64,000 nt of DNA from CAWINX01 sp963702055 (GTDB lineage Bacteria; Actinomycetota; Thermoleophilia; Solirubrobacterales; 70-9). The DNA is taken from contig OY969702.1 of assembly GCA_963702055.1 (NCBI GenBank), forward strand, positions 868,001 through 932,000, read 5' to 3'. The notes beneath the pieces were generated by a model. That model saw only the letters and a list, made by a program, of their open reading frames with translations, had not been told where the DNA came from and ran no database searches. The position numbers and the translations under genes are program-made. Of the stretch, positions 22,976 to 30,648 are shown in pieces (within the stretch, counting starts at the first letter, position 1; each line of letters starts with the position of its first letter).

Positions 22976-23617
22976 GTGAAGGCCACGGCGATCCTCCCCG
23001 TGAAGCGCTTCGGGGCCGCGAAGCAGCGCCTCGCAGCGAACATCGACGACGAGCGGCGCGAGGCGGTGGTCGCGGCGATGCTCGAAGACGTCCTGGAGGC
23101 CGCGAGCGCCGCACGCTCGATCGAGCGGATTGTCGTTGTCACCGACGACCCGCGGGGGCGAGAGATCGCGGCTGCGGCCGGCGCCGAAGTCATCCCCGAC
23201 GTCGCCGAGGGGGGCCACTCCGAAGCGGCGCTTGCCGGCGTCGCGCTGGCGAGCGGGCGAGGAGCCGAGTGCGTCGTGCTGATCCCCGGCGACTGCCCGT
23301 TGCTCGATCCGCGTGATCTGGACCACCTGCTGACCGGGATCCCCGGCTCCTACGTGACGATCGTCCCGGACCGCCACGGAACCGGGACCAACGCGCTGGC
23401 GCTGTCCCCTCCGGAGGCGATCCGTCCCTCGTTTGGCGAGGGGAGCTGCGAGCGCCACGTCGCCGCGGCCCGCGAGGCGGGCATTCCCTTCTCGGTCGAG
23501 CCACTGGCCTCGCTCGGCCTCGACCTCGACACCCCCGCCGACGTCGTCGCCCTCGCCCGCGAGTTGGAGGCGCGGCCCGGACGCGCAGAGAGAACAGCAA
23601 AGGCACTGGGGATATGA
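22976..23617 (+). CDS. cofC: Phospholactate/PEP guanylyltransferase CofC/FbiD
   Basis: A 213-aa nucleotidyltransferase that makes the GDP-activated C3 donor used by CofD. The N-terminal AILPVKRFGAAKQRLA (about 4-19) is the nucleotide-binding block with the conserved lysines, VVVTDDPRGREIAAAAGAEV follows, and the metal site is LIPGDCPLLDPRDLD (about 101-115). The end region FSVEPLASLGLDLDTPADV matches the family. GTG start at 22976 follows the cofD stop by 3 nt, and its stop overlaps the cofE ATG by 4 bp (ATGA). Confidence 0.92.
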   Translation: MKATAILPVKRFGAAKQRLAANIDDERREAVVAAMLEDVLEAASAARSIERIVVVTDDPRGREIAAAAGAEVIPDVAEGGHSEAALAGVALASGRGAECVVLIPGDCPLLDPRDLDHLLTGIPGSYVTIVPDRHGTGTNALALSPPEAIRPSFGEGSCERHVAAAREAGIPFSVEPLASLGLDLDTPADVVALARELEARPGRAERTAKALGI

Positions 23618-24429
23618 CCGGGATCCAGGTACTGTCGGTCTCCGGCCTGCCGGAAGTGGCGGAGGGGATACGGATCGGCAACTTGGTCGCCGAACGCATC
23701 GACCTCGCAGACGGCGACGTCCTCGTCGTCTCCCAGAAGGTCGTCTCCAAGGCGGAGGGACGGATCCGGCGACTTTCGTCGGTGCTGCCGGGCGACGAGG
23801 CCCGGCGCCTCGGCGCCTCACTCGGCAAGGAGCCGGCGCTGGTCGAGCTGATCCTCGCGGAGAGCCGCGAAGTGCTGCGAGCCGAGCGCGGCGTGCTGAT
23901 CGTCGAGACGCGCCACGGCTTCGTCTGCGCCAACGCGGGCATCGACAGCTCCAACCTCCCCGAGCCGGACACGGTCAGCCTGCTGCCGGAAGATCCCGAC
24001 GCTTCCGCGCGGCGCATCCGCGCGGAAATCACCGAGGTGGTCCGTCGGGGGTCGGGAGTGGGGTCCGTCGGACAAAAGAGGGGAGTGTCCGCCGGACCCC
24101 ACTCCCGACCCCCCATGAATGTCGCGGTGGTTATCGCCGACAGTTTCGGCCGCGCCTGGCGACTCGGCCAGACCGAGGTGGCGATCGGCTGCGCCGGCCT
24201 CGTCCCGCTCGACGATTGGCGGGGGCGTCGGGACGCGGAGGGGCGGGAGCTGGAGGCGACCGAGATCGCGATCGCCGACGAGGCGGCGGCGGCGGCCGAC
24301 CTGGTGCGAGACAAGGCAAGCGGCATCCCCGCCGCGGTGATCCGCGGCCTCGCCCGCCACGTCACCACCGAGGACGGTCCGGGCGCCGTTGCCCTGCGGC
24401 GCCCTCGCGACGCCGACCTCTTCCGCTAG
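23614..24429 (+). CDS. cofE: F420-0:gamma-glutamyl ligase CofE (single-domain, with palindromic insert)
   Basis: A 271-aa enzyme that adds glutamates to F420-0. Visible blocks are VLVVSQKVVSKAEGR (about 30-44), VETRHGFVCANAGIDSSN (about 94-111), VIADSFGRAWRLGQTEVAIG and DKASGIPAAVIRG. Many actinobacterial FbiB proteins carry an additional C-terminal FMN nitroreductase domain; here only the ligase domain is present. Between helix RRIRAEITE and strand NVAVVIADS, residues about 145-167 come from a 67-bp palindrome (24047-24113) with no counterpart in the family as I know it. The frame stays open, so the enzyme is probably functional with an extra loop. The stop overlaps the convergent alcohol dehydrogenase stop by 4 bp. 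Confidence 0.9.
   Translation: MTGIQVLSVSGLPEVAEGIRIGNLVAERIDLADGDVLVVSQKVVSKAEGRIRRLSSVLPGDEARRLGASLGKEPALVELILAESREVLRAERGVLIVETRHGFVCANAGIDSSNLPEPDTVSLLPEDPDASARRIRAEITEVVRRGSGVGSVGQKRGVSAGPHSRPPMNVAVVIADSFGRAWRLGQTEVAIGCAGLVPLDDWRGRRDAEGRELEATEIAIADEAAAAADLVRDKASGIPAAVIRGLARHVTTEDGPGAVALRRPRDADLFR
24047..24113. repeat. Palindromic element inserted in frame in cofE
   Basis: Two 27-nt arms (24047-24073 and 24087-24113) are inverted copies with one T/C mismatch and a 13-nt loop. The inner stem (ccgtcggac / gtccgccgg) is nearly the same as that of the fbiC element at 26972-27040, including the position of the mismatch, while the outer arms differ. It encodes a low-complexity Gly/Ser/Pro loop. 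Confidence 0.9.
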
Positions 24430-25409
24430 ATCCGCAGCACCGCGGCGCCGCGCAGGCGGCCGGCGCGGAGGTCGTCGAGTGCCTCGTTCGCCGATTCGAG
24501 CGGGTAGGTCGCGACCTCGGTGTGGATGGGGATCCGCGGCGCCAGCGCCATGAACTCCTCGCCGTCGCGCCGAGTCAGGTTGGCGACTGAGCCGAGCGAG
24601 CGCTCGCCCCAGAGGATCTCGTAGGGGAAGGCGGGGATATCGCTCATGTGGATGCCGGCGCTGATGATCCGCGCCCCCTTGGCGCTGGCGCGGAGCGCCG
24701 CCGGCATCAGGGCGCCGGCCGGGGCAAAGACGATCGCACCGTCGAGCTCCTCGGGCGCGGGGTCCCCGGAGGAGCCGGCCCACTCAGCGCCGAGCCCACG
24801 CGCGAAGGCCTGGGTCTCCTCGTCGCCCTCCCGGGTGAAGGCGAAGACGCGCCGCCCCTGGTGGACGGCGACCTGACAGAGAATGTGGGCCGAGGCGCCG
24901 AAGCCGTAGAAACCGATCCGCTCGGCGTCGCCGACCAGCCGCAACGCCCGATAGCCGATCAAGCCGGCGCAGAGCAACGGCGCGGCCTGCTCGTCTGCAT
25001 AGTCGGAGGGGATCGGAAAGCAGAAGCGCTCGTCGGCGACCATCAACTCGGCGTAGCCGCCATCGACGTCATAGCCGGTGAAGCGGGCTCGGTCGCAGAG
25101 GTTCTCGCGCCCGCTGGCGCAGTAACGGCACTCCCCACAGGTCCAGCCGAGCCAGGGCACCCCGACCCGATCGCCTGCGGAGAACCGCTCCACCCCCTCC
25201 CCCAGGCCGACCACGGCGCCGACGACCTGATGCCCTGGAATGAGCGGAAGCTTCGGCTCGGTCAGTTCGCCATCGAGAATGTGGAGGTCGGTGCGACAGA
25301 CGCCGCAGGCGGCGACCTCGATTAGGACCTCGCCATCACCAGGCCTGGGTTCGGGCACTTCACTGAGCCGAAGGGGCTCGCGCTGCCGCTCCAGGACCAT
25401 CGCCCGCAT
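24426..25409 (-). CDS. Zinc-dependent alcohol dehydrogenase
   Basis: A 327-aa medium-chain dehydrogenase. Catalytic zinc ligands: Cys in ACGVCRTDLH (about 34-43) and GHQVVGAVVGLGE with His. The structural zinc loop has four cysteines in CGECRYCASGRENLC (about 95-109). The AdhA-like spacing and short length suggest the 'zinc-binding alcohol dehydrogenase family' class rather than horse-liver type. The nucleotide fold shows RIGFYGFGASAHILCQVAV. Hydride acceptor is likely NAD(P)+; the location among F420 genes does not by itself imply F420 use. It is downstream of fbiC on the same strand but separated by a 78-bp gap with a long palindrome. Confidence 0.88.
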   Translation of the reverse strand: MRAMVLERQREPLRLSEVPEPRPGDGEVLIEVAACGVCRTDLHILDGELTEPKLPLIPGHQVVGAVVGLGEGVERFSAGDRVGVPWLGWTCGECRYCASGRENLCDRARFTGYDVDGGYAELMVADERFCFPIPSDYADEQAAPLLCAGLIGYRALRLVGDAERIGFYGFGASAHILCQVAVHQGRRVFAFTREGDEETQAFARGLGAEWAGSSGDPAPEELDGAIVFAPAGALMPAALRASAKGARIISAGIHMSDIPAFPYEILWGERSLGSVANLTRRDGEEFMALAPRIPIHTEVATYPLESANEALDDLRAGRLRGAAVLRI

Positions 25410-25429
25410 CGCTCAATGATGGCGCTCTC

Positions 25430-25484
25430 CCCGTTCCGCTGTTCCTTTGCCCCATATAACGAGGAAAAGGAACAGCGGAACGGG
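25430..25484. repeat. Intergenic palindrome sharing its arm with the ygfZ insert
   Basis: Arms of 19 nt (25430-25448 and 25466-25484) form an inverted repeat with a 17-nt loop in the gap between fbiC and the alcohol dehydrogenase gene. The arm core ttccgctgttcctttgcc recurs, as part of another palindrome, inside ygfZ at 32729-32745. There is no U-tract, so a simple terminator role is less likely, although it follows the fbiC stop by 3 nt. Confidence 0.88.
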
Positions 25485-25487
25485 ATT

Positions 25488-27728
25488 TCAGTAGGTCTCG
25501 ACGATCTCGTAGAGGGTCGTGCGCTGCGCCGGCTGCCGGCCGCCCGCGCGGGCGGCCTCGATCAGCTGCTCGGGCTCCAGCCGCACCCCGTGCTGGGAGC
25601 CTGCCATCCGCGAGATGTTCTCCTCCATCAGCGTTCCGCCGAGGTCGTTGACGCCCCAGCGCAGCGCCTCGGTGGCGGCGCCGAGGCCCATCTTCACCCA
25701 GCTCGCCTGCAGGTTGGGGATCGTCTTGCCCAGCGCCAGCCGGAATGCCGCTGTGTGCTTGAGGTTCTCCTCGGCGGAGATCTCCTCGATCCCGTGGGTG
25801 CGGCCGAGCATCGTGTTGAAGGGAATGAAGCTGAGCGGGACGAACTCGGTGATCCCACCGGTGCGCTCCTGCAGCGCCCGGATGACCCGCATGTGGCGAG
25901 CCAACTCGCGCGGCTCCTCGATGTGGCCGAACATCACCGTCGAGGTCGAGCGCAGGCCGGCGCGGTGGGAGGCCTCGATGATCTCGACCCAGCGCTCGAC
26001 CGGCAGCTTATTGGGGGAGATCCGCTGCCTGACGCCGTCGTCGAGCACCTCTGCCGCGGTCCCCGGCGTCGAGCCGAGACCGCACTCCTTGAGGTACTCG
26101 AAGACCGCGTCGGGCGCCTTGCCGGAGCGCTCGCACATGTAGTGGACCTCCATCGGCGAGTAGGCATGGAGGTGCAGCTGCGGCGCGACCTCCTTGGCCA
26201 GGCGCAGCCATTTCCCGTACTCCTCCAGCGTCAGGTCGGGATGGATCCCCCCCTGCATGCAGATCTCGGTCGCCCCGAAATCAACCGCGTCCCGGATCCG
26301 CTCGGCGAAATCATCTTCGGAGACCTCGTAGGCGTCCGGCGAGCGGCGTCCCTGCCCGAACCCGCAGAAGGCGCAGCCGACCACGCAGATATTGGTGAAG
26401 TTGATGTTGCGGTTGACGACGAAGGTCACCCGGTCTCCGGCCAACTCCTCCCTCAGCTCGTCCGCGGCGGCCCGCATCTCCTCGATCGCCTCGGGGCGAG
26501 TCTCGGCGAACAGCGCGGTCAACTCGTCCTCGCTCAGCTCGACCCCCTCGCGGCCCTTGGCAACCCCCTGCGCCGTCAACCCGGCATCGAGATCCTCGTC
26601 GCGCCGCCGCCCCGACCCCCGCCGCGGAATGAAGCTCCAGTACTTCAGCTTGATCACGTCGAGGACCCCCTGCTCCATCCACTCGGGGTCCATGTACTGC
26701 GGGTACACGCACAAGCGCTCGGTGAGGGCGTACCCCCGAGGAGCAAGCCCCTTCCGCACCTCATGGGGACTGGGAAAAGCGTGCTCAGGAGAAATGTGGT
26801 CTCCGTTGGCTGAAAGGCCACCCAGGTCCGTCGCCCCGGCCTCCACCAGCTCAGCCCAGGCGTCCGACAGATTCGGTGGCACCTGAATCCCCACGTCGGG
26901 CATCAACCGCTTGCACTCCTGGATCAGCCGCGCGATGTCATCGACGGAGACTTCGCTCGCCCAAGGTGGATAGGACGCCGGGGAGCCCCCCGTCGGAGCA
27001 ACAGCCGTGGAGGCTCCGCCGGGGGGCTCCCCGGCGTCCTTCCCATCTCCCGACCATCGAGTCCTCGAAGCGGCGTCAGCGATGTCCGCCACTTCAGCGC
27101 CGTAGTAGCGCGGGTGGGGGACGAAATTCTGAAGGATGACCTCCTGCAAGTGGCCGTAGCGCTCGTGCAACTCGGCGAGCGCCTCCAGGGACGCAATGCG
27201 TTCCTCCTCCGTTTCACCGATGCCGACCAAAATGCCGCTGGTGAACGGGATCCGCAACTCGCCCGCTGCCTCAATAGTCGCCAGGCGCCTCGTCGGATGC
27301 TTGGTCGGAGAGCCGGCGTGGACGGTATCCATCAAGCGCTCGGAGACCGACTCGAGCATCAGGCCCTGAGAAGTAGTGACCTCGCGCAACCTCGCCAGGT
27401 CTTCTCGGTCCAACACGCCGATGTTCGTGTGGGGCAGGATGCCGCGCTCGAGCGCGCGCTCGCAGGCCCAGACGACGTAGGAGGTGAAGTCGTCGTGACC
27501 CCACTCGGCCAGTTTGGCGGCGACGACCGGGTTCACCTCCGGCCGCTCGCCGGTGAGGATCAGCAGCTCTTTGGCGTTGCGGCGCTCTGCCTCGTCGAGG
27601 CGCCCTTCCACCTCTTCCGGCGCGTAGATATGCGCCCGGTGCGTCGCGAACGCGCAGTACTTGCAGTAGCACTGGCAGGTGCGCGAGAGGGAGAGCGTGT
27701 AGTTCCGCGAGAAGGTGACCCGGCGCAC
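25488..27728 (-). CDS. fbiC: Fo synthase FbiC (CofG-CofH fusion) with palindromic insert
   Basis: A 746-aa two-module radical SAM enzyme that makes Fo, the F420 chromophore, from tyrosine and a flavin precursor. The N-terminal CofG module has CQCYCKYC (CxxxCxxC, about residue 18) and LILTGERPEV; the C-terminal CofH module has CVVGCAFCGFG (CxxxCxxC, about 440) and ICMQGGIHPDLTLEEYGKW. The fusion is the actinobacterial arrangement. About residues 230-252 come from a 69-bp palindrome lying between RYYGAEVADIADAASR and PPWASEVSVDDIARL, which are adjacent or nearly so in the CofG proteins I know. The gene is separated from the other F420 genes by the alcohol dehydrogenase and has opposite orientation to them. 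Confidence 0.94.
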   Translation of the reverse strand: MRRVTFSRNYTLSLSRTCQCYCKYCAFATHRAHIYAPEEVEGRLDEAERRNAKELLILTGERPEVNPVVAAKLAEWGHDDFTSYVVWACERALERGILPHTNIGVLDREDLARLREVTTSQGLMLESVSERLMDTVHAGSPTKHPTRRLATIEAAGELRIPFTSGILVGIGETEEERIASLEALAELHERYGHLQEVILQNFVPHPRYYGAEVADIADAASRTRWSGDGKDAGEPPGGASTAVAPTGGSPASYPPWASEVSVDDIARLIQECKRLMPDVGIQVPPNLSDAWAELVEAGATDLGGLSANGDHISPEHAFPSPHEVRKGLAPRGYALTERLCVYPQYMDPEWMEQGVLDVIKLKYWSFIPRRGSGRRRDEDLDAGLTAQGVAKGREGVELSEDELTALFAETRPEAIEEMRAAADELREELAGDRVTFVVNRNINFTNICVVGCAFCGFGQGRRSPDAYEVSEDDFAERIRDAVDFGATEICMQGGIHPDLTLEEYGKWLRLAKEVAPQLHLHAYSPMEVHYMCERSGKAPDAVFEYLKECGLGSTPGTAAEVLDDGVRQRISPNKLPVERWVEIIEASHRAGLRSTSTVMFGHIEEPRELARHMRVIRALQERTGGITEFVPLSFIPFNTMLGRTHGIEEISAEENLKHTAAFRLALGKTIPNLQASWVKMGLGAATEALRWGVNDLGGTLMEENISRMAGSQHGVRLEPEQLIEAARAGGRQPAQRTTLYEIVETY
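26972..27040. repeat. Palindromic element inserted in frame in fbiC
   Basis: Arms of 27 nt (26972-26998 and 27014-27040) pair with a single mismatch around a 15-nt loop. The total of 69 bp equals 23 codons. The inner stem matches that of the cofE element (ccgtcgga / tccgccgg, same mismatch position), but the outer parts are unrelated in sequence. It encodes a Gly/Pro/Ala/Ser-rich loop of the CofG module. Confidence 0.9.
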
Positions 27729-27747
27729 GCGGGGGAAGGTACTGCAA

Positions 27748-27772
27748 CCGCCGGGCCGGTCAGGCCCGGCGG
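27748..27772 (-). terminator. Hairpin between aquaporin and fbiC
   Basis: A 10-bp perfect stem, ccgccgggcc-ggtca-ggcccggcgg, lies 16 nt past the aquaporin stop and 20 nt before the fbiC start on the minus strand. It is followed by ttgcag rather than a U-run, so intrinsic termination is plausible but not certain. The ggtca loop resembles the tgtca loop of the hairpin at 16169. Confidence 0.6.
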
Positions 27773-27787
27773 CTCAAACAGGTTTGA

Positions 27788-28582
27788 CTAGCTCGCGGCC
27801 TCGGGCTCAGGCGCCGGAGGCTCGGGCTTCTTCGGCGGCTCGGGCTTCTTCGGCGCCGGCTTGACGCGCTCCGGCGGCTCGGTCGGGGCCGGGGCGCCGG
27901 GCTCCAGCACGAACTTGAAGACCGCGGCGGCGAGCAGCGAGCCGACGATCGGGCCGACCAGGTACGGCCAGACGCCGCCCCACTCGTTGCCAACCAGAGC
28001 CGGGCCGAACCAGCGGGCCGGGTTGAACGAGCCGCCGTCGAGCGGCCCGCCGACCATCACGATGAAGCCGAGCGTCGTGCCGATCGCCAGCGGCGCCCAC
28101 TCCTTGAAGCTCTTCTTCGAGTAGACGGCGGCGAGGATGACCAGCACCAGACAGAAGACGCCGATCGTCTCGACGATCGCTCCGGCGAAGTTGCCACTGA
28201 GCAGGCCGCTCACCTGGACGGCGCCGTAATGGGTCGCTCGCCCCTCGTCGAGCAGCAGCCCCTTGCAGACGAGCGCCCCGAGCACCGCACCCGACAGCTG
28301 GGCGAGGATGTAGATCAACGCGTCGATCGGATTGATCCGCTTGATCGCCGCCGCGGCGATCGTCACCGCGGGGTTGAAATGGCCGCCGCTGACCACGCCG
28401 AACATGACGATCAGGCCGAACAGCAGGAATGCGTGGACGAGACCGATGACAGCAAAGTCGGAGCCGAACTGCGCCTGATTCCCCGTGGCGGCGAACAGCA
28501 CGACGACGCTGGTGATGAAAAAGACCAGCAAGAAGGTGCCGATCAGCTCAGCAAGGTATGCCGCAAGTCCTCGTTCCTGCAC
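27788..28582 (-). CDS. Aquaporin/glycerol facilitator (MIP family)
   Basis: A 264-aa channel with six membrane segments. The GTG at 28582 has AGGAGG nine nt upstream and begins MQERGLAAYLAELIGTFLLV; longer upstream starts lack this signal. Both MIP half-helix motifs are present: GGHFNPAVT (about 67-75) and GGSFNPARWFGPAL (about 187-200). The C-terminus is a 40-residue Pro/Lys/Glu tail. Water or small neutral solute passage is expected; selectivity cannot be read safely. It is divergent from the NMT1-like lipoprotein gene with an 85-bp shared upstream region. Confidence 0.9.
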   Translation of the reverse strand: MQERGLAAYLAELIGTFLLVFFITSVVVLFAATGNQAQFGSDFAVIGLVHAFLLFGLIVMFGVVSGGHFNPAVTIAAAAIKRINPIDALIYILAQLSGAVLGALVCKGLLLDEGRATHYGAVQVSGLLSGNFAGAIVETIGVFCLVLVILAAVYSKKSFKEWAPLAIGTTLGFIVMVGGPLDGGSFNPARWFGPALVGNEWGGVWPYLVGPIVGSLLAAAVFKFVLEPGAPAPTEPPERVKPAPKKPEPPKKPEPPAPEPEAAS

Positions 28583-28667
28583 TTCTCTCCTCCTACTAGA
28601 TCCTGGGATCGGTTGGCGGCGGCAGTCTACCCCTATATGGGGCGGCGGGGCTATGCTGCCGCGCCAG

Positions 28668-29627
28668 ATGAGACGAGTCGCCGCGCTGCTGGCGGTCGCT
28701 CTCCTCGTAGCCGCGTTCGCCGGCTGCGGTGGGAGTGGCGCTGAACCGGGCGCGCCAGCCGGCGCGACCCTCGTGCTCGACTTCACCCCGAACGCCGCCC
28801 ACTCGGGGATATATGCGGCGCAGCGTCAAGGCCTCTACCGCCACGCCGGCATCGACCTGACGGTTCGCCAGCCGGGGGACTCGACCGACGCGCCGAAGCT
28901 GTTGGAGGCGGGCAGGACCGACTTCGCGATCCTCGACATCCACGACCTGGGCGTCGCCCGCGAGCGGGGGCTCGACGTGGTCGGCACGATGCCGATCGTC
29001 CAGCGCCCGCTCGCCTCGGTAATCACGCAGGCCGACGGCCCGATGCGCCGCCCGCGCGACCTCCAGGGACACACCGTTGGAGTGACCGGCCTCCCCTCCG
29101 ACGACGCCGTCGTCGATTCCGAGGTCAGCGCTGACGGCGGCGACCCGGCGCTGGTCCACAAGGTCACGATCGGCTTCAACGCCGTCTCCTCGCTGGCCGC
29201 CGGCAAGGTCGACGCGGCGACCGGCTTCTGGAACGCCGAGGGCGTCGCCCTCCAGGGCAAGGGCGTGCCGGTCCGCATCTTCAAGGTGAACCGCTACGGT
29301 GCGCCGCCATATCCCGAACTGGTCCTCTGCGCCTCTCGCCGCACCATCGACCGCGACCCGGCGCTGGTCCGCTCGATGGTCGCGGGTACCACCGCCGGCT
29401 ATCGCTTCACCGTCGATCATCCCAACCAGGCCCTCGACGACCTCCTGGCCGCGGACCCGGCCCTCGATCGCGCCGACCAGCGCGCGCAGCTCGACGCCCT
29501 GCTCCCCGATCTCCATCCCGCCTCGTTCGACCCGGCGGTACTGCGCGCCTGGGCGAGGTGGGACCTGGCGCACGGCCTGCTCAGCCGCCCGCTCAACGTC
29601 GACGCCGCCTTTCAGCTCAACGACTGA
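28668..29627 (+). CDS. NMT1/ThiY-like substrate-binding lipoprotein
   Basis: A 319-aa exported lipoprotein: signal MRRVAALLAVALLVAAFAGC with lipobox FAGC. The mature part has the NMT1/THI5-like start LDFTPNAAHSGIYAAQRQGL (about 41-60), then AILDIHDLGVARERGLDVVG and FNAVSSLAAGKVDAATGFWN. Family members bind pyrimidine thiamin precursors, riboflavin or related small molecules for ABC import. No permease or ATPase gene is adjacent, so partners must be elsewhere. Start is the ATG at 28668. A 13-bp palindrome, cccctatatgggg (28630-28642), sits upstream and could be an operator. No TPP riboswitch core was seen. Confidence 0.82.
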   Translation: MRRVAALLAVALLVAAFAGCGGSGAEPGAPAGATLVLDFTPNAAHSGIYAAQRQGLYRHAGIDLTVRQPGDSTDAPKLLEAGRTDFAILDIHDLGVARERGLDVVGTMPIVQRPLASVITQADGPMRRPRDLQGHTVGVTGLPSDDAVVDSEVSADGGDPALVHKVTIGFNAVSSLAAGKVDAATGFWNAEGVALQGKGVPVRIFKVNRYGAPPYPELVLCASRRTIDRDPALVRSMVAGTTAGYRFTVDHPNQALDDLLAADPALDRADQRAQLDALLPDLHPASFDPAVLRAWARWDLAHGLLSRPLNVDAAFQLND

Positions 29628-29934
29628 GCAACCGCTCGACCAGCTCCGGCAGCTCGCGAGCCATCCGCGAGCGCGGCACAATGAGGTCGATCCCGGCCGC
29701 TTCCGCCCTCCGCTTCGTCTTGACGTCGACGTGGGAATAGAAACCGAGCGAGGGAAGCCGGGTGGCGACGATCGCCTCGGCGTCGACGGCATCGAGGTCG
29801 CAGACGATTGCGTCCGCCCGCGGAGCCTCGGGCAGAGCTGAAACCACGTCCACCTCGTAGCCCGCCGTCACGAGGCCCTCCCGAGCCCGGCTGGCGAGCA
29901 TCAGATCCGGGACGACGGCGAGGACGCGCGCCAC
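29617..29934 (-). CDS. Receiver-like small protein (response-regulator fold)
   Basis: A 105-aa protein starting at a GTG (29934) that overlaps the preceding stop (TAGTG). The order VARVLAVVPDLMLASRAREGL, GYEVDVVSALPEA, ADAIVCDLDAVDAEA, LGFYSHVDVKTKRRAEAAG and a final RMARELPELVERLL helix looks like a response-regulator-type alpha/beta fold. An Asp sits at the phosphorylation position (CDLD) and a Lys near the usual conserved site. It has no output domain. The converging stop of the NMT1-like gene overlaps by 11 bp. Function unknown; I infer only the fold. Confidence 0.65.
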   Translation of the reverse strand: MARVLAVVPDLMLASRAREGLVTAGYEVDVVSALPEAPRADAIVCDLDAVDAEAIVATRLPSLGFYSHVDVKTKRRAEAAGIDLIVPRSRMARELPELVERLLSR

Positions 29935-30296
29935 TACAGCGAGCGGCGCTCGCGGAACTCCTCGCGAACGCTCTCCGGCCGGCCCCACATCTGCACGACC
30001 TCGGCGCGGCCCTCGCGCACCTCGCGCAGCTGCATCTCGCCGGCGACGCCGTCGGCATCCAGCGTCGCCAGGACCCCCATCACCGTCTCGGCGGCGGCGG
30101 CGTGGCCGAAGCCCTTGGCGACGAGCAGGCGCCAGTGCCACTCGGCCTGCGAGTAGGGCTGAGCGTTGACCCGACTGAGCGCCACCGCGGTGTCGACGTA
30201 GCGGCTCTCGTCCTCGATCCGCAGGTCGAGTTCGAGGTCCGTCCAATCGGGGGGCATCGAGTCGAGTACCCGCTGAAAGTCGTCCGCCATGGCCAT
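29934..30296 (-). CDS. Conserved hypothetical protein
   Basis: A 120-aa soluble, acidic protein with no signal peptide or cysteine. Blocks such as WTDLELDLRIEDESRYVDTA and EWHWRLLVAKGFGHAAAAET are compatible with a small alpha/beta protein, but I do not recognise the family. It forms a coupled pair with the receiver-like gene downstream and lies 10 nt after the SRPBCC-like gene, so these three probably form one transcript, perhaps with mntR-mntH upstream. Confidence 0.6.
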   Translation of the reverse strand: MAMADDFQRVLDSMPPDWTDLELDLRIEDESRYVDTAVALSRVNAQPYSQAEWHWRLLVAKGFGHAAAAETVMGVLATLDADGVAGEMQLREVREGRAEVVQMWGRPESVREEFRERRSL

Positions 30297-30306
30297 GACA
30301 GCAAGC

Positions 30307-30648
30307 CTAGTGGCTGTGGCTGAAGTGGCGCCGCAGTCGCCGGTGGCGATGCCGGAAGACGGCGGCGAACAGCGGGCGCAGCAACCGACCGGGAAGCGGC
30401 AGCCGCGGTTCCCAGGCGACGCGATCGGCGATCGAGCAGCCGCCGTTCGACATCGGCTCGATCGTGCGCTCGAGTCGGCCCGGCTCGACGTTCTCGAGGT
30501 CGAGGCTGTCGAGCCCGCGGGGAACCGTCATCCGAAACCAGGGCCCGAGCTCGTCATTGATCCCTTCGGCGCTCATCACGCGAGCCCAGACCGCCGCCGA
30601 CTCCGCCTCCAGCCTCGACTCGACGCTGATCTCCGTTCGCCGCTCCAT
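30307..30648 (-). CDS. SRPBCC (START-like) small protein
   Basis: A 113-aa protein. The pattern RRTEISVESRLEAESAAVWA near the N-terminus, the mid loop GPWFRMTVP, LERTIEP and the final helix with a basic His/Arg-rich end fit a short polyketide-cyclase/SRPBCC fold. The end (FRHRHRRLRRHFSHSH) is the typical helix of these proteins. The stop is directly before the mntH stop region on the minus strand (end to start contact with the mntH stop at 30649). Ligand unknown. Confidence 0.65.
   Translation of the reverse strand: MERRTEISVESRLEAESAAVWARVMSAEGINDELGPWFRMTVPRGLDSLDLENVEPGRLERTIEPMSNGGCSIADRVAWEPRLPLPGRLLRPLFAAVFRHRHRRLRRHFSHSH

Noticed and set aside
28583..28667. TPP or other riboswitch before the NMT1-like gene
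   Set aside because: The 85-bp gap has no recognisable riboswitch core; only a 13-bp palindrome stands out.
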